Source of the DNA: Annulohypoxylon bovei var. microspora
Lineage: Eukaryota; Ascomycota; Sordariomycetes; Xylariales; Hypoxylaceae
NCBI GenBank assembly: GCA_022836615.1
Contig: MU405387.1
Location: 1 to 64,000 of the forward strand
DNA: 64,000 bases
Direction: 5' to 3'
In this document: piece after piece, positions 34,781 to 47,225 of the stretch
How the letters are laid out: each line of letters begins with the position of its first letter
Numbering within the stretch: the first letter of the stretch is position 1
The notes under the pieces: model-generated
What the model was told of the DNA's origin: nothing
Database searches by the model: none
What the model saw: only the letters and a program-made list of their open reading frames with translations
Position numbers and translations under genes: made by a program

Positions 34781-37700
34781 CGTGGGGAGTAGGGTTGGGC
34801 GAGGTGAGGCGAGGCGCTGGTTGGTCTAATTTTTGAGATGTCGTAGGTGCAGATGCTTCTTTATGTGGGGAATATACGAGAGATGTATGTTGTCGCTTTA
34901 AGGAATTATGGTTCTGACTAGACGGTTACACGTGGGTAGGGATGGGCTCTTGTCGTCGTAGGCAGCTACGATAATGAATGGCGGGATGGTTTTGCTCGGG
35001 TGACAATTGGATGTAAGGTTAGTGGGGCAGCGAAGCAATGACGTTCCTAGCACTGACAGTTGTGAGCCAGCTGAAGCTCCCGCTTTACAGCTGGCAGCCG
35101 TAACTTTATCCTAACTTCGAAAGTACTAACAATTTGAGCCGCTAAGTAAACTTCACAACTACCGAATATTGCGCTCTCTCCTATTGGCTTCAATGGTGTA
35201 GAGGGTTTCATACTTCTGATACGTGTTTTATCGCAAATCGGTGCCATTTATCATTCCGAGATAGACCATTATGGTTGAATGCAACAAGATCAGCTTTAGT
35301 CTATTGACGCCGACTACTGACGTTTATGCTATGTACTCACTTATGGAGTTGTTACAATGATTATCAATTTGATAAGATGGACCTTGTTCAAACTTCCGTG
35401 AATATAGAAGGCGCCAATGGATTATGATTATGAAAGCACATGCGCTGTCACCAACAATCTTCAGGACGGTCTCAGCTAACGTTGAACCTTTTTCTCATCT
35501 GGTGGTATTGCTTCAGATCGAGTTTTTCTCACTACTTGAAGCTCCGAATTTTACGAAGGCTCTTGATCTATAGAAGAACTCGCGAACGCATCATCTAAAC
35601 TCGGGTTCCACAGTACCTAGTATCGACATGCTGAAGTATTAACTCCCAGGCTACTACTAATACTACTGCTTCATAATGGGAGAGTTGACGATAACCAGAT
35701 ATGGGCTTTGTCATCTACCACTCAACCTACAATGACTGAGCACTAACCGGCTATATGACTAAGGCTGGTGGTATCCGAGCTTCTTACTAAGGAGGGCGAG
35801 GAGAATCTCGGGAGCAAGATAGTGCTAGAGCTTTGCGAGGAGCTTGGTTGCTAGGCTACTACTGTGCCGTCGAAGAGGAAGCAATCGATCAGCAGCCTCC
35901 GATACGATTATTGCCTCTACGTGGACAAGGAAGTCTTCGGTCGGATTTAAGAAGTGGATGTCATATGTCGTAAACGCGAGTCTGAATATGTCAAAAAAAA
36001 ACTATGGAAATCATAGGAGGCGTAGAGGATGATGATGGCGATGAGGAGTAGAATGGCTGTATAGGTACCTTGTAAGTTGCATTATTTCTCTCTTATTGTT
36101 GTTCTCGCCTAACGTTATATAGAAAGATCTGCTCAATTTCAAGCCTTCATAAAAATGACATCGGCGATGACTAGGTAGGCAGTGGCATACATTTTTCACC
36201 TCGTCATCTGGTGTTCATGATATGGTCGACCAGTACCTGAAATTATCTTCGGAAAGCCCAGGTCAAAGGGTGCATAACGATGCCGCGCAATGGAATGAGT
36301 TACGAAGAAACAACTGGGTTGAACCATCATGTTCAATTTTCATGGGAAAAGTGGCATGCGAAGAACCGCCTTCTGTCGGTCGCGTGTGGCATAGAGGACG
36401 CCATTTTCAGATTCTCGAAACTCCGCTTTTTGAGACTTCTATACATACTAGTAAGCATCATCTATATGCGCCCCCGGTGAAGGGACTAAACAGAGTCTAT
36501 GACATTTCTTTACCTTCCAGAACGCCATAGACATGTCATCAACTCCGCGTCCCCGTGTTCCTAATCTCACCCTGGAAAGGACTTGGAGACGGCTGACCGA
36601 CCGGAGCAAAATGGCCGCCGGAAGGTCATCTTGCCGCCTGTATAATGGGTCGCTAGAGGGGATTCAGCTCCTTGAGACACCAGCTGAATAAGGGACTGCG
36701 GATGAGAAAATGACTAGACAGGCAGGGCGGGATGGCGGCGGGCTAGATAACTGCGACCTAGCAGCCTGGAAGAAGAATCGTATGTCCGCGCCATAGCTAT
36801 CTGTCGCTTCTTTACTTTATTCTGTGTGGCAAACAGCGAACATCACTATATCGCTTAGTGTTAAAAGAGAAGATTAGCGTATACAGTATACATACAGAGA
36901 ATGTAATAGGAAGTGAGATGCTTCGCATTCCTCGCATTTCACTTTAAGTGGGTATATCTATGGAGGTCTAGAATGGGGCTGAATCTAATGATGACTTTGC
37001 TCTAAAAACTGACAAGTCGATTGCCGCCTATCATCCCATGACGCGGTAAGATGTAGGTCAGTTGCTCTGAGCCTCTTGTCGCCAGAACGCGGTCGCATGG
37101 AACGGATTCATTCCCATTGGTTAGGTGTAAGCGTTCTCCTCGAATTCTAGAAGTTGCAGAAGTTACACCGTGATATTTCTTTTTTAGAGGCGGTGAAACT
37201 TGCCGTTCGAGGCAGACTTAGGGGATTGGTGGATTGTTTGATTAACGTGAGGCTTACATTTAGATTTTCTTAAAAGACAAATGTTGCAATTCTCGTCAAA
37301 ATTGCAACATCTCGGTTAGGTAATCGCAAATACCGTGATTAATGTAAAGTTCCATAACCCATCATTATTCTTGAAGCGTTCTGAGTTGTAACTCCCAGAA
37401 ATTATCTGGTTTTTCGGGGGAACTTGATGGCCTAGACCTGTCATACATCAGCCATTTCCCGGGGGTTCTTCAAGCGTAGGTAGAGGTGGCGTTCGTATTG
37501 TAGCTTTGCTTTTGGTACACAGAGTCCTAACACGGCTTATTAAGTCCTACCAGCCATGCAGTCTAAGGCAACTTTTCATCTAGACATTTCCGTTCGCCGG
37601 TAAGGTGCATATTCTAACATCTTCCAATAATATGTATGCCCAAGTCCTCGTGTTGTGGCATTTGACTAATAGCCTAGATTATCGTGGCCTGCTGGAAATA

Positions 37701-40093
37701 TCGGGAGGTCGGAAGCGCATAGTGATGAGTTATTCTGCGAGCTAACGATGCCTGTCGATATACAGACATGGTTCCCAACCCTGTTTGTGGAGGAGCGCGT
37801 CCAAGGCTCCAAGTAAGGGCCCGATCAATAGTACTCCTCGGCTCTGCACGTTTTCTGCATGTCGATTTCCGCTTGTTCAATCTTTTTCGATTATAACTTC
37901 CGAATCCGTAGTAGAAGCCCAGATCATCGATCGGTTCAATTGAGCCGAACCGTCGGCTCCGGCTGTATTTGCTATTTGAGAATGAAGAAACTCTGAATAG
38001 GGGTAAGCTCACCCCTATTTTTAACAAAACTTGATATTGAAGCTGGGTTGTACAACAGTGTGCCAAGTCTGCATTTTCCAATTGCCGCTGTACAGTACCA
38101 CAGACTAAGATTAGCTAGGTAACCTAAAGAGACACCTTACGATGTGGCGTATAAAAATATGAAGCTTTCTGAATAATTCTAGGATGCCACTAGCTCGCGC
38201 GGCAATTAAAGAGCATCTTAATCGTATGATTCGAAGTGCCTTTTGCCCAAGCTAACTCGACTACTCAGTAACAAAAGTCGCCACGCCCACGGATTTCATC
38301 GAATCGGAGTCGTTGCATATCGAAGGATTTTATTAAGGCTGGTGATAGTGAGGAACTAATTGTTCGACTAGACCGGCACATCGGTTACTGGATGTGAACG
38401 AACGAAGTTGAGTCCTCTTTCTTGGATATGGGCTGCTTACTATCAGCTAGCCTTCGGTTCTAATATGCTAACTTGGGAATAGTAGCATAGTGATGTGTGA
38501 CGAATTACGCTGCGAGTATAATCAAAAAGGTGTTGTCTCGGTATGTAGTAGTGTCTTGTCCGGAACTTCCCTTTGCTAACTGGGTTGAAGTCCCTGTCAC
38601 ATTAATATCTAGATCTCTAGGTCAGCCTCGGATATAAGTCCCAGATCTAAATGAAAGAGCATAGAATACCATTGGCCATGCTTGATCGCAAGCAATATCA
38701 TATTCCGTTATAGCAGGGTTTGTTGCCGCCCCTAGACTATCAAAAGCATAGACTCTGATATCCCGTGTTGAGCAGTCGTTTTCAACGTCTATGTTGATTA
38801 ACTTCGTACCGTGACAACGGCTTAAGGAGGCACTTAGAAGTAGGATTCTTTCACACTGTCATAAAGCTTTAGATCTATAATTCATCTAAACTTTGTGATT
38901 ACATCTGCGTTGGAGGCGTTAGAAACTAAGAAACTGCTGAAGCTTGAAAGTCATGAGGACTCACTAGTCGCCTTACCCCATGAGGCTTACATGGGTTTGT
39001 ATATGACCATAAACTTGCCACCAATCATGGAAGCTATAGTATGAGGCTGGTCGACTACTCCTATTACATGCGTTGGAGACAGGATCCGAAGAGCGGCTAT
39101 GACGTTGTATTCATATATTCATATATACTGTGCAACCACACGGTGGCTAACTAATGACGCTGTGCGAGTCGTCCCTATTTCCTGCAGGTTAACTACTTCA
39201 TGATTTGCGATGTTAGATTGTGGTTTTAATAGTAATATGTCGTCCGACCGTTATTAAGTATGTCTCATCGGTAATTAGCTGCAGAATCTCCTTATATTTA
39301 GGTAGTAATTTTGTTGACCATAACGGTCGCCTTGTGTAAGGCACAGATCATTGCTACTTTCTGCGTTCACCACGACCGAGTCTCTGGGTCCTGAACGGGT
39401 ATTCCCGCCCACGATAGGTCATTTATGCAGCCTGTAAACGTGGAGTTAAGCTACCGGTACTCCCCGGGGACTTTTGTCGAATATGAAAGCTGCATGTCTT
39501 TGGGCCATGTGGCTTGAATCTAGAACTGGGTTACACGACGAGGAAAGAGCTGAAGAACAAGGCCCTCTTATTGGACAGAAGATGCCTGCCCGTTGTTAAC
39601 AACTTGTACTGCGGTGGCTTGCATCAATGATCGAAACCTGAATTTTCTCCATGTCTAAACATACGACCAAGGTCGCACGGTGGAATGAAATGGCCCTGTC
39701 AAAGAAATTGTGGCGGCGATGGAGTCGCCTTCGCGGGGCATCTGGAATTAGCTTTCATCTGGATCGGACAGATCAGTGCGAGATCATATCCGACGCGGAA
39801 CGCCATCTTGACAGAAGATATTAGTATGCAGCATCAAGAGTATAGCCAAGGCACCAACCTTGAGCATGACGTCCGAAAGCGCAAGAGCCTACGGATTTGG
39901 AGGCGACCGAGTGCGGTAAATGGGCGTCGTAGATGGATATAAAAGGCTCGTCAAACCCCCTCGAAGTCTAGAGTTAGAAACAGCATCGCAGATCAACAGT
40001 CCTCAGTCTTCAATCTTCTCAACAATCTTCAGCTCACTTCAAGCACTTTAGTCTCTCTCTTCAAACGAGTCCAACCCCCTTCCAACATTCAAA
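34781..40093. other. Gene-poor 5.3 kb
   Basis: No supported gene. Short ATG frames (36222-36530, 37674-38081, 39685-39942) lack family marks. A perfect 11-bp hairpin sits at 37281-37310 and an imperfect one at 36911-36945. The right 130 bp are the pyrimidine-rich leader of the hydrophobin gene. Confidence 0.4.
39938..39945 (+). promoter_or_regulatory. TATA box of the hydrophobin gene
   Basis: TATAAAAG about 150 bp before the ATG at 40094, followed by a CT/CA-rich leader. A strong TATA box is usual for highly expressed fungal secretory genes. Confidence 0.7.
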
Positions 40094-40426
40094 ATGCAGT
40101 TCAGCACTATCACCACTCTCTTCACTCTGGCCGCTGTTGCCATTGCTGCCCCTACCGAGGTTGAGGCTCGCAACGGTAGCCCCGGCTCATGCAGTGTCTC
40201 GCAGCCGAACCAGGCTTGCTGCACTGGCAGCCTTCTCGACTGCCTTGTTCAAGTCTCGGGCTCAGCATGCGGAGGTCAGACCTACTGCTGCAGCACCAGC
40301 GGCGACGGGGTATGTAGAATCCCCCTTAACACAGCAGTGGAGCACCACTTCAAGAGTTTTTGGTAACTAACCTTCAAGCAGAGTTTTGTCAACGTCAACC
40401 TCCTCAACTGTGTCCTGTTGCTCTAA
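40094..40426 (+). CDS. Small hydrophobin-like secreted protein, eight Cys
   Basis: Amphipathic wall-surface protein, predicted to self-assemble on hyphae or spores. Exons 40094-40309 and 40382-40426 with a 72-nt intron (GTATGT donor, CTAAC branch) give 86 aa. Signal peptide about 1-19 (FSTITTLFTLAAVAIAA). The mature protein has the hydrophobin order C, CC, C, C, CC, C: spacing is C-x8-CC-x6-C-x8-C-x5-CC-x15-C. The last Cys is only in exon 2 (NLLNCVLLL end). The loop between the first pair and the fourth Cys is 6 residues, against roughly 17-39 in class I and 11 in class II as I recall, so it fits neither class. TATA box and CT-rich leader point to strong, probably developmental, expression. 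Confidence 0.85.
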
Positions 40427-40886
40427 ATGATTATCGCCAACTGCTATACAAACTGTGCAGAACTGAAGTAGCCGGGGATGTCGGCTGAGGAAACGATTAT
40501 GGAAGGGTTGAGAGCTTGGATTTACTTCTATTCCGATTTGAAATTTGTCAATGGCCTTGATCACACTCGCTTAGTTTCGGAATATCAATCACATATGTGA
40601 TTCAACACGTTTTTATCTTAACCTGTGAAACTTTTGATATATTGTGACTCCGAAGTATTTTACGCAGCTTTAATTATCTTGACTATCCATCATCCTCTTA
40701 ATTATCTCTTCTAGGAATAGGGTTAGAACAAGAAGTGATATCCAGCATTATGCTTCTAAGAATATCTAGATAGCGGCAAGTAAACAAAGGCTTACCCCTT
40801 TTACGCCCCCAAGGACTACAAATCGATTTAGCAAGACTCATACATGACAATTCCCAGCACCAAGACCAATCCCAACAATCCCGAAT
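40427..40886. other. Convergent intergenic region
   Basis: 3' ends of the hydrophobin and dynamin-like genes. No gene seen. Confidence 0.4.
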
Positions 40887-43120
40887 TTATATGGGGGATC
40901 TCTGGAGATCTGCAAGACTCTCGCGAAGGCTTTGTGCTGTTGCCACAAGTTGAGCCCGTCTGTTCTGTTGCTTTCGAGGCTCGGACCCGATTCGTAAGAG
41001 GTCTTCGTCGCTTAGCTCAGCGACTGTCTGAGGACAGAATATACCTGGGAGACGCTTCATAAAATGACGTTCAATCACCTGACGACAGACATTATCGACG
41101 AATTTCCTCATTGCTATCTGCTCCTGATGTTAGTATACGAAGATTTCTGCAAAAGGGGTTAGTCAGGTACGTACCGCGTAATAAGAATCTAAAGCTACTT
41201 TTACGTCCCTGAAGACTTGGTCAGCCTTATCAGCAGCCACTTTCCCCTGGATTTCGCCGACTGCTTTCTCGATCAGCTCAGTCTTATTCGGCGTCAAAAA
41301 TTTACTAGCACCCCATCCAGTTTCGACGGCATCCGATATTAAAGGCTTTAGAATCTCCTTGGTACATCCGCCATTGAACTTCTGTATTCTATATGCATAG
41401 ATGTGGTTGTACGTAGCCGGTGGTCCTGATTCGTCATCGATCAGTTTCTCCAGCTCTTCATATGCGAGCTTCTGCGTTTCCTTGAGGCCCTTCTGACAGA
41501 GGAAGATAATATCGCGACGAAGCTGGTTCTCATGAACAATCTCGGCTGCTGCCTTGGCAATCCATACATCCACCATCTTATCTACCTTTCGGGTGAGATC
41601 TCTTGCGATGGCTGGCCAACGACTTGATTGTTCGTGGAACAGTTCCGCGAAAATTGCATCATTGTAATTTCCTAGGAGCTCACTGCCACGGCTTTCGGCG
41701 TATTTCTAGTCAGAAAGTTAGTATAAGGTATCTACCTAGGCAATTAATTAATATCTCGATGAAAACTTACATCTGTAATCCATTTCAACATTTCATCTGT
41801 GGTTACAAATAATTGATCCGAATACATCTCATCCGCTGACAGAGCGCATAGACTGTTCTCATCACGAGGTTCCGCCTCTCTTCTCTTTTCTCCGTCGTCG
41901 CGCATGTAATTGGAGAATTCTTCATTGGCTATGTGAACCTGTAGTCGCAGTCTATTGTTGTAATCAGAAAAGAAGCCCTTTGTGGTTTCCGGATAGTGGC
42001 CATCGTAGGCAGCTTGGGCGAGCCGATAGAAGCGCATACTCATGTCTGTTAGGGACGAACGAATCTGAGCAAGTGTAAGTCGCTCATTTCCGAGTAATCT
42101 GAGTTCCTCTTCAACGTCACTCAATCTATCTTTGATCTCGCCCCAGACCTTCGGAAGCCCCCGCTCAATCTGTTCTTCGAGGAGCTCCTGTAGGAATATC
42201 TTCAGATTATCCACGCCCACTCGATTTTGATCAAGGTGATTTTCTTTCCAGATCTTTTGGGAGAAGAAATCAAGCTCAGAGTGGGGTTGGGAAGATGGGA
42301 TTAAGAGGAAAGGCCCAAATTCTGATGTGGTTATATCCAAGTTATTTGCTAGAGTCACTATTCTGCGCTCAGTGCCTGGGTCGATACGGTCAGCCTTTGT
42401 GAGGACGCTCACAGTTCGTTGACATTTGGGGTCGTGTTTCCGTATTAGCTGTAGGATGTTCTGATTGGCAATGTCACTTGTTGCCTGAAGAGTAGCAAGT
42501 ATGATCGTATGCGGACATGATAGATAACTTTCTACCAGTTCTTTAATAGCACGGTCTCCATCTTCAATCTGTCCACCAACAGAAACAGACACAAGCCCAG
42601 GTAGGTCGACGATAGTGAAATCAAAAACAGTAGAAGCCGTGAATTCAATCCGCAATACGTCGGCAGCAAAAGTGTTGTCGGGTTTAGAAGTATCATGTCC
42701 AGGAACATGCAGTAGAGACGCAACTTCGTCGATGACGGCTGACAACTCTGATATGTCAGACAATTTCCGGTGGTATTTTTCGAGTGTTTGTCGAAGCTCG
42801 GGAGATCGTCCGCTACGGGACCGGATACCTGCAGTGATCTGCTGGGGGGCATGGGTGTGGCGAAACACGATTTCGATAGGAAATCTAGTACATATGCCAT
42901 CTCCTTGGGGAAACGGTATTCCAGTAAGGCGTTCGAGCACTGAACTCTTCCCTGATGACTGATCACCGCATACAACTAGTCGAGGTAGTGGAATCGTATC
43001 ACCCACCCCGTTCGCTCGGACTTTGTCAATCTGTTCTAAGCGTCGTACCAACCAAGCAGAGCCCAGCCCATCCGCAAGTGCGTATTCCTCCTTGATAGTC
43101 ATTATATCTGTTGGTTTCAT
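40887..43120 (-). CDS. Dynamin/Mx-like large GTPase
   Basis: Predicted membrane-remodelling GTPase, 705 aa. Exons 43120-41771, 41705-41175 and 41123-40887; introns 65 and 51 nt. The GTPase motifs are complete: G1 GDQSSGKSS at 52-60, G2 Thr in CTRFP (about 78), G3 DLPG at 172-175, G4 TKAD at 241-244. The middle/stalk region follows, and exon 3 encodes a GTPase effector domain (from 628: MRKFVDNVCRQVIERHFMK). No pleckstrin or proline-rich domain, so the layout is that of the fungal Mx-like/vacuolar-sorting-type dynamins rather than classical dynamin. Many filamentous fungi have expanded sets of these with unknown roles. It lies tandem with, and downstream of, a HET-domain gene. Confidence 0.92.
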
Positions 43121-43943
43121 GGTATTTGCCGCCTTTTTCTACCTAGAGAACAGGGGGAAGCAAACCTAGTTTGGTGCCGGTTAAGTTGTTCTAGAGATAT
43201 GCAGGAAGAGGTTCAGTATTCTGGTTTCGAAACTCTGTATGCGAAGTAGATGTGTATGACAATGATCTTGAATCATATCTTATTAAGTTTAAGTGTGTAT
43301 TTTCTTAGGAATTATCTATTTCGTATCCTACAAAGCATGCGTCCGGTTGCTGAAATACGAAATGTACGACCACCCACCCAAGCTATTGGCCATATATTAC
43401 ATCATCGTTGAAACTCATAGTTAGGAGTGATGGGTCCGGCCAAAATAAATAAGATTTGATCTCTCTTGGCTTTGGAATAACCACGTTTTATATGGAGACC
43501 GTGTTATCGCCCGAGTAACAAGGGTACGTTTTGGTGGGGTTACATGCAGCGCTTGGAGTTCATCAGGCCAAAATACAGAAAATTTTGAAGGATACCCATT
43601 CTTTTACGTGTTTTAATTGGCCATAAAGACCCAGTTTTATCCACGGTTAGTCACATATTAGTAATCAAAACTATGTCTTATCGATAAGACTGCTGCCATC
43701 TTGTCCCATTTTTATTTCGAATACAATAATCAGTTTAATTGACTGAACTGGTTGGTTCAGTTCATTACTTCTAACTAGCCAATCAGATCAGTTCATTGCT
43801 TCAAGCCTGACGCTGGTTATATGTAAAAGGGGTCAATATGATTAGGCGTAGGCAACTAATCAAAAATAAGTACCTACCGGTACCTAATGGACTTTAATAA
43901 CATATACGTAGGTGTCTATGTTAATTAAAGGTTGGATTGCTTT
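43121..43943. other. Intergenic between the dynamin-like and HET genes
   Basis: About 820 bp, moderately AT-rich, with GTTCAGTTCATT-type direct repeats near 43735-43800. No gene. Confidence 0.4.
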
Positions 43944-46022
43944 TCACAGTATGGTGATTTCCTCGTCGAGGATGTAAGATTCCCATGACTTCCACGTACC
44001 CTTGGGGAACACGCAACAAACCCTTTCCCAGGAACTACTATCCTTTAGAGAGCGTCTAAGGAGAAAGCATAATGCACGTTCCGCAGGATAACCTTCCCAG
44101 AACGTATCTACTAAAGCGATACAGAGGAGCCGGCAGTCGGGTCGATTGCCTGAAGTCAAGACATCCCAATCACTTTGGACGTCCAACTCCAACACCGTAG
44201 GTAAAGGGGGAGGGCATTCCGGAGATAGGTGTACCGGCATAACTGTCAGATACTTAACCCCATCATCCCTAGGTCTCCAAATCGCGTCGCCGCTATCCCA
44301 ACGCTCCTGAGCCAAGTCCTTTCTCATATTCTGCGGCCTCTCTTCCACGTTGACATGGACAACCTTGCTCTTAACCTTAAGATGCGCCGAAGCGACCCTT
44401 CCAAAATCACCGTTATGACCATTAAAGTGGCACTTGGCCTCGACGACTTCCCAGATAAACCGAGCATCCTTTGAGAGCGGGAGAAACCGTATCCTCCCCG
44501 AAATCGAGGCCCATGACCAGGACGGCGCGACGTACTCCGCCGTCCTGCGACATCTACCCACCCCTTGCCAGCGTATGCTAGCGTCCAGCTGCCCGCGCCA
44601 CAACCCCCCGAGGTAATCAAACCGCCGTTCGGGAACTTTCGTAGCTATCCCCGCCAGCGCTATGAGCCTATCGGTTTCGTAACTCAGACTCCTGGACGTG
44701 TAGTGCTCGACGAGCCGCTGCCAGAGCCACGTCGGCGTTTTCCACGGCTGCTGCCTCTCTCCTTTCTCGGGCTTGACCAGGCAGGAAAAATTAGCGGTCG
44801 GATCGGCCATGTCGGGAGGAGTCGACAGGCCACACTCGCAGTTGGCGACTGTTGGACACTTCCATTTCAGTTCTGTTTCCGTGAAGTGGATCCGCCGCTG
44901 CGAGAGGCATTCCTCCTGCAAGATCCACCCGCGCCCGGCGAGCTGGCTCCGAGTCTGGTCCGCCTGGCAGAAGAGCTCGCGCACCTCTGTAGCGAAGTTT
45001 GCCTTGTTTGTATTTATCTGAGTCTGAACAAGGACCCTAGTAGTGGCACCGGAGTCTTCGTCCTTGTACTCGAGAACTCGAACCGATCGTGGCGTCTTCC
45101 TGTCCTTCTCGTTCTGGAAGAGTCCGTCGTCGCTGTGTGTCGCGCGGTCCGCGAAGATGGTAGCGAAGGCGTTTGAGTACACGCTAGACATGCGGCCCGC
45201 TTCGGCTTCCCAGTCCTGTTCGTCGTCCTGGATTATACAGATGGAGTCTATCCATATGTACTGGATTCCCAGACCGCGTGCGACTTCGATAGCTTCACGG
45301 AAAGTCTTCGGGAATTCGGCGAGCGGGATTCCCTTACAGTGAGAATCTATATTCCCTTTCAAGGTCAGGAGTTTCTTGTGTGAAGATTTCGGATCGCCCC
45401 ATCGGTGACTTAGAGCTAAGTAGCAGCCTTTTTCCTGCCCATGAGAAAGATGTAGGAAAGGCCACTTCCCATCAATCCCAACATCAATAACCCGGGTTGG
45501 TAAGTTCTCACGATCAGAGGTGCGAAATTCGGGACAGTCTGGGTGGCTGCTTCGACAACTCTCAATGCGATCTTTGATTGACTGAATATCCCGCTCCTTT
45601 GTCCGCAACACAGGCGATTTTCTTAATACAGGGAGCCATCCTAATGAAGAGGGACAGTATCCTTCTACACGAGCTTGTTAACATGCCCTTACATAGGTGG
45701 AATGTGTCAACTCATGCTTACCTCCGTCGAGGGCTAGTGTTACGGAGATATGATCCCATAGAGACCCCGTTGTGAACCTGGGCTTAGCTGGTCCCCCTAC
45801 GAGGTTAAAGAAACCGTATCCACCAATTGAATCTACGCGCTCAATCGCTGGGTCATTAAGATTGAGCTTCTCCGACAGTGCAGTGTAAAGTAAGGTGCAT
45901 GTTTTACATCCCCTATCGGAGGCCTGTCGAAGGGTAGTTGTACTGCAGAAGCCCGGTGGTACAATAAGGGATGCACAGACCGAACAACGGGAGTCTAGAT
46001 AATTGTCGATCGTTGTGACCAT
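43944..46022 (-). CDS. HET-domain (heterokaryon incompatibility-type) protein
   Basis: Fungal allorecognition/innate-immunity type protein. Exons 46022-45722 and 45664-43944 (57-nt intron, GTAAGC donor) give 673 aa. A Cys-rich N-terminus (CSVC near 14, CKTC near 40) precedes the HET domain, which starts at about 181: CYLALSHRWGDP, then FPKTFREAIEVARGLGIQYIWIDSICIIQDD and EAGRMSSVYSNAFATIFAD, ending with GRGWILQEECLSQRRIHF. The C-terminal half is of the usual HET-only type (SLSYETDRLIALAGIA, APSWSWASISG) and has no NACHT, WD or ankyrin repeats. HET domains trigger cell death when activated by partner proteins; the partner here is unknown. Frame intact. Confidence 0.9.
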
Positions 46023-46949
46023 TATTACGGAAATACAAGCGCTAGTAACTCATTTGAATTATACGGCCGAGAGGATGTTTGCGTTAAAGCTTGATAAGCA
46101 CCTAGAGACTAGTAAGCAACTGTAATCATTGAGGCATTCGTTGCTGAGCACCTGGGCAGTCAATAATTATACGATGTCTTAACATGAGACGACGCCGTGA
46201 TAAGTTGGGGGTGGGGCTTCAACCTTACCTTTGCTGACTAGACTAGATCGCTAATCGTTGTATTTATAGATGAGCCAATAATCTTCTAGAAGGATACGGA
46301 TGCCCAATTCGTCATGGTCCTAAAGAGTTGGAGGTTAACAATCTTCCGGGGGTGACGATGGTCGCTTGCTATTTCAATGCTGACATATGTCATGTCAAGA
46401 TGAGGTCTAAGTCTCAAATTTGAAGTAATACGCACCTAGGTAATTATTCTTAATTTCATTACTAGCTACTAAATAGTCTAGACTGTTTATATTGACTGTC
46501 TTTGCAATCCTTCCAGTTCTAGCAATATGTTCTTGTTCCCAGATACACCCCCATCCAGTTTGCAAGCATTGCCAGCCCTCTACGCAATGAAATACAATTT
46601 TTAACATGTATTATCGAACAGATTTACTCCGGAGTAAACCTGTGTTGCCGTAGTACTCCGCCCCTATAGCCTCTACCTAACACTGGGCGACGCGAGTCGG
46701 CCTGAACGAGTGTCTCTGCTCGTTATGCGTGAGTGGTAGGGTTTAATCCAGTATCGAATTTAAGCTACGCGATGGTAGTGTATCCGAGCTGACGTTGGGT
46801 GTGTGGGTGACGGTGCCATCACCCAGCTCTTCGTGTCCTCGACTTCTATCTTAGTAGAAGTAAATATTTAGACAATGGTAGACTCGGCGTGTCCGTCTTT
46901 TTTGGGAACTGAAGGCTTATGACCTTCAACGAATGATCCGGCAGTATGT
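46023..46949. other. Intergenic
   Basis: No supported gene; upstream of the HET gene. A CACCTAGGTA near-palindrome occurs at about 46433. Confidence 0.35.
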
Positions 46950-47225
46950 TCATCGGTATTGTGTGTTTGACTCTAGATCTCCCATTGATGAAAATCCTTT
47001 CGACTGAGCCATGGGCGGTACTAATGGTGCTTCAGGTGCTTCATGCACATGACCTTCTTCCAGCGTTGGTTGAAACCAGCGTTCCTTCCTGTCAATCCGA
47101 CCGCACATACGTGGGCCACATTGGGCGAGGACGCAGAGCAATGTTATGACGACCACAGTAACAACACATCCGACTGCGAGGCCGATGATCAGCTGATTCT
47201 TAAAGTCGCTTCCAATCGTTGTCAT
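46950..47225 (-). CDS. Possible 91-aa single-pass membrane protein
   Basis: Not recognised. One exon, ATG in a purine-rich context (GGCAAGATGA). Residues about 13-35 are one strong membrane helix (LIIGLAVGCVVTVVVITLLC), followed by a Cys-Gly-basic juxtamembrane segment (CGPRMCGRIDRKERW) and a soluble Pro/Glu tail. The tail resembles the cytosolic end of wall-sensor or Mid2/WSC-like proteins, so this might be the last exon of a lost larger gene. A CTAACCCCAG sequence directly upstream could be an intron end, but no matching upstream exon was found. Confidence 0.4.
   Translation of the reverse strand: MTTIGSDFKNQLIIGLAVGCVVTVVVITLLCVLAQCGPRMCGRIDRKERWFQPTLEEGHVHEAPEAPLVPPMAQSKGFSSMGDLESNTQYR

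Noticed and set aside
34109..34792. 227-codon plus-strand frame opposite vps60
   Set aside because: Leu/Val/His-rich shadow of the GC-rich Vps60 gene, which explains the region fully.
37674..38081. 135-codon minus-strand frame in the gene desert
   Set aside because: No recognisable motif, erratic composition and no splice partner.
44565..45176. 203-codon plus-strand frame within the HET gene
   Set aside because: Opposite strand of a well-supported HET-domain protein, no family marks.
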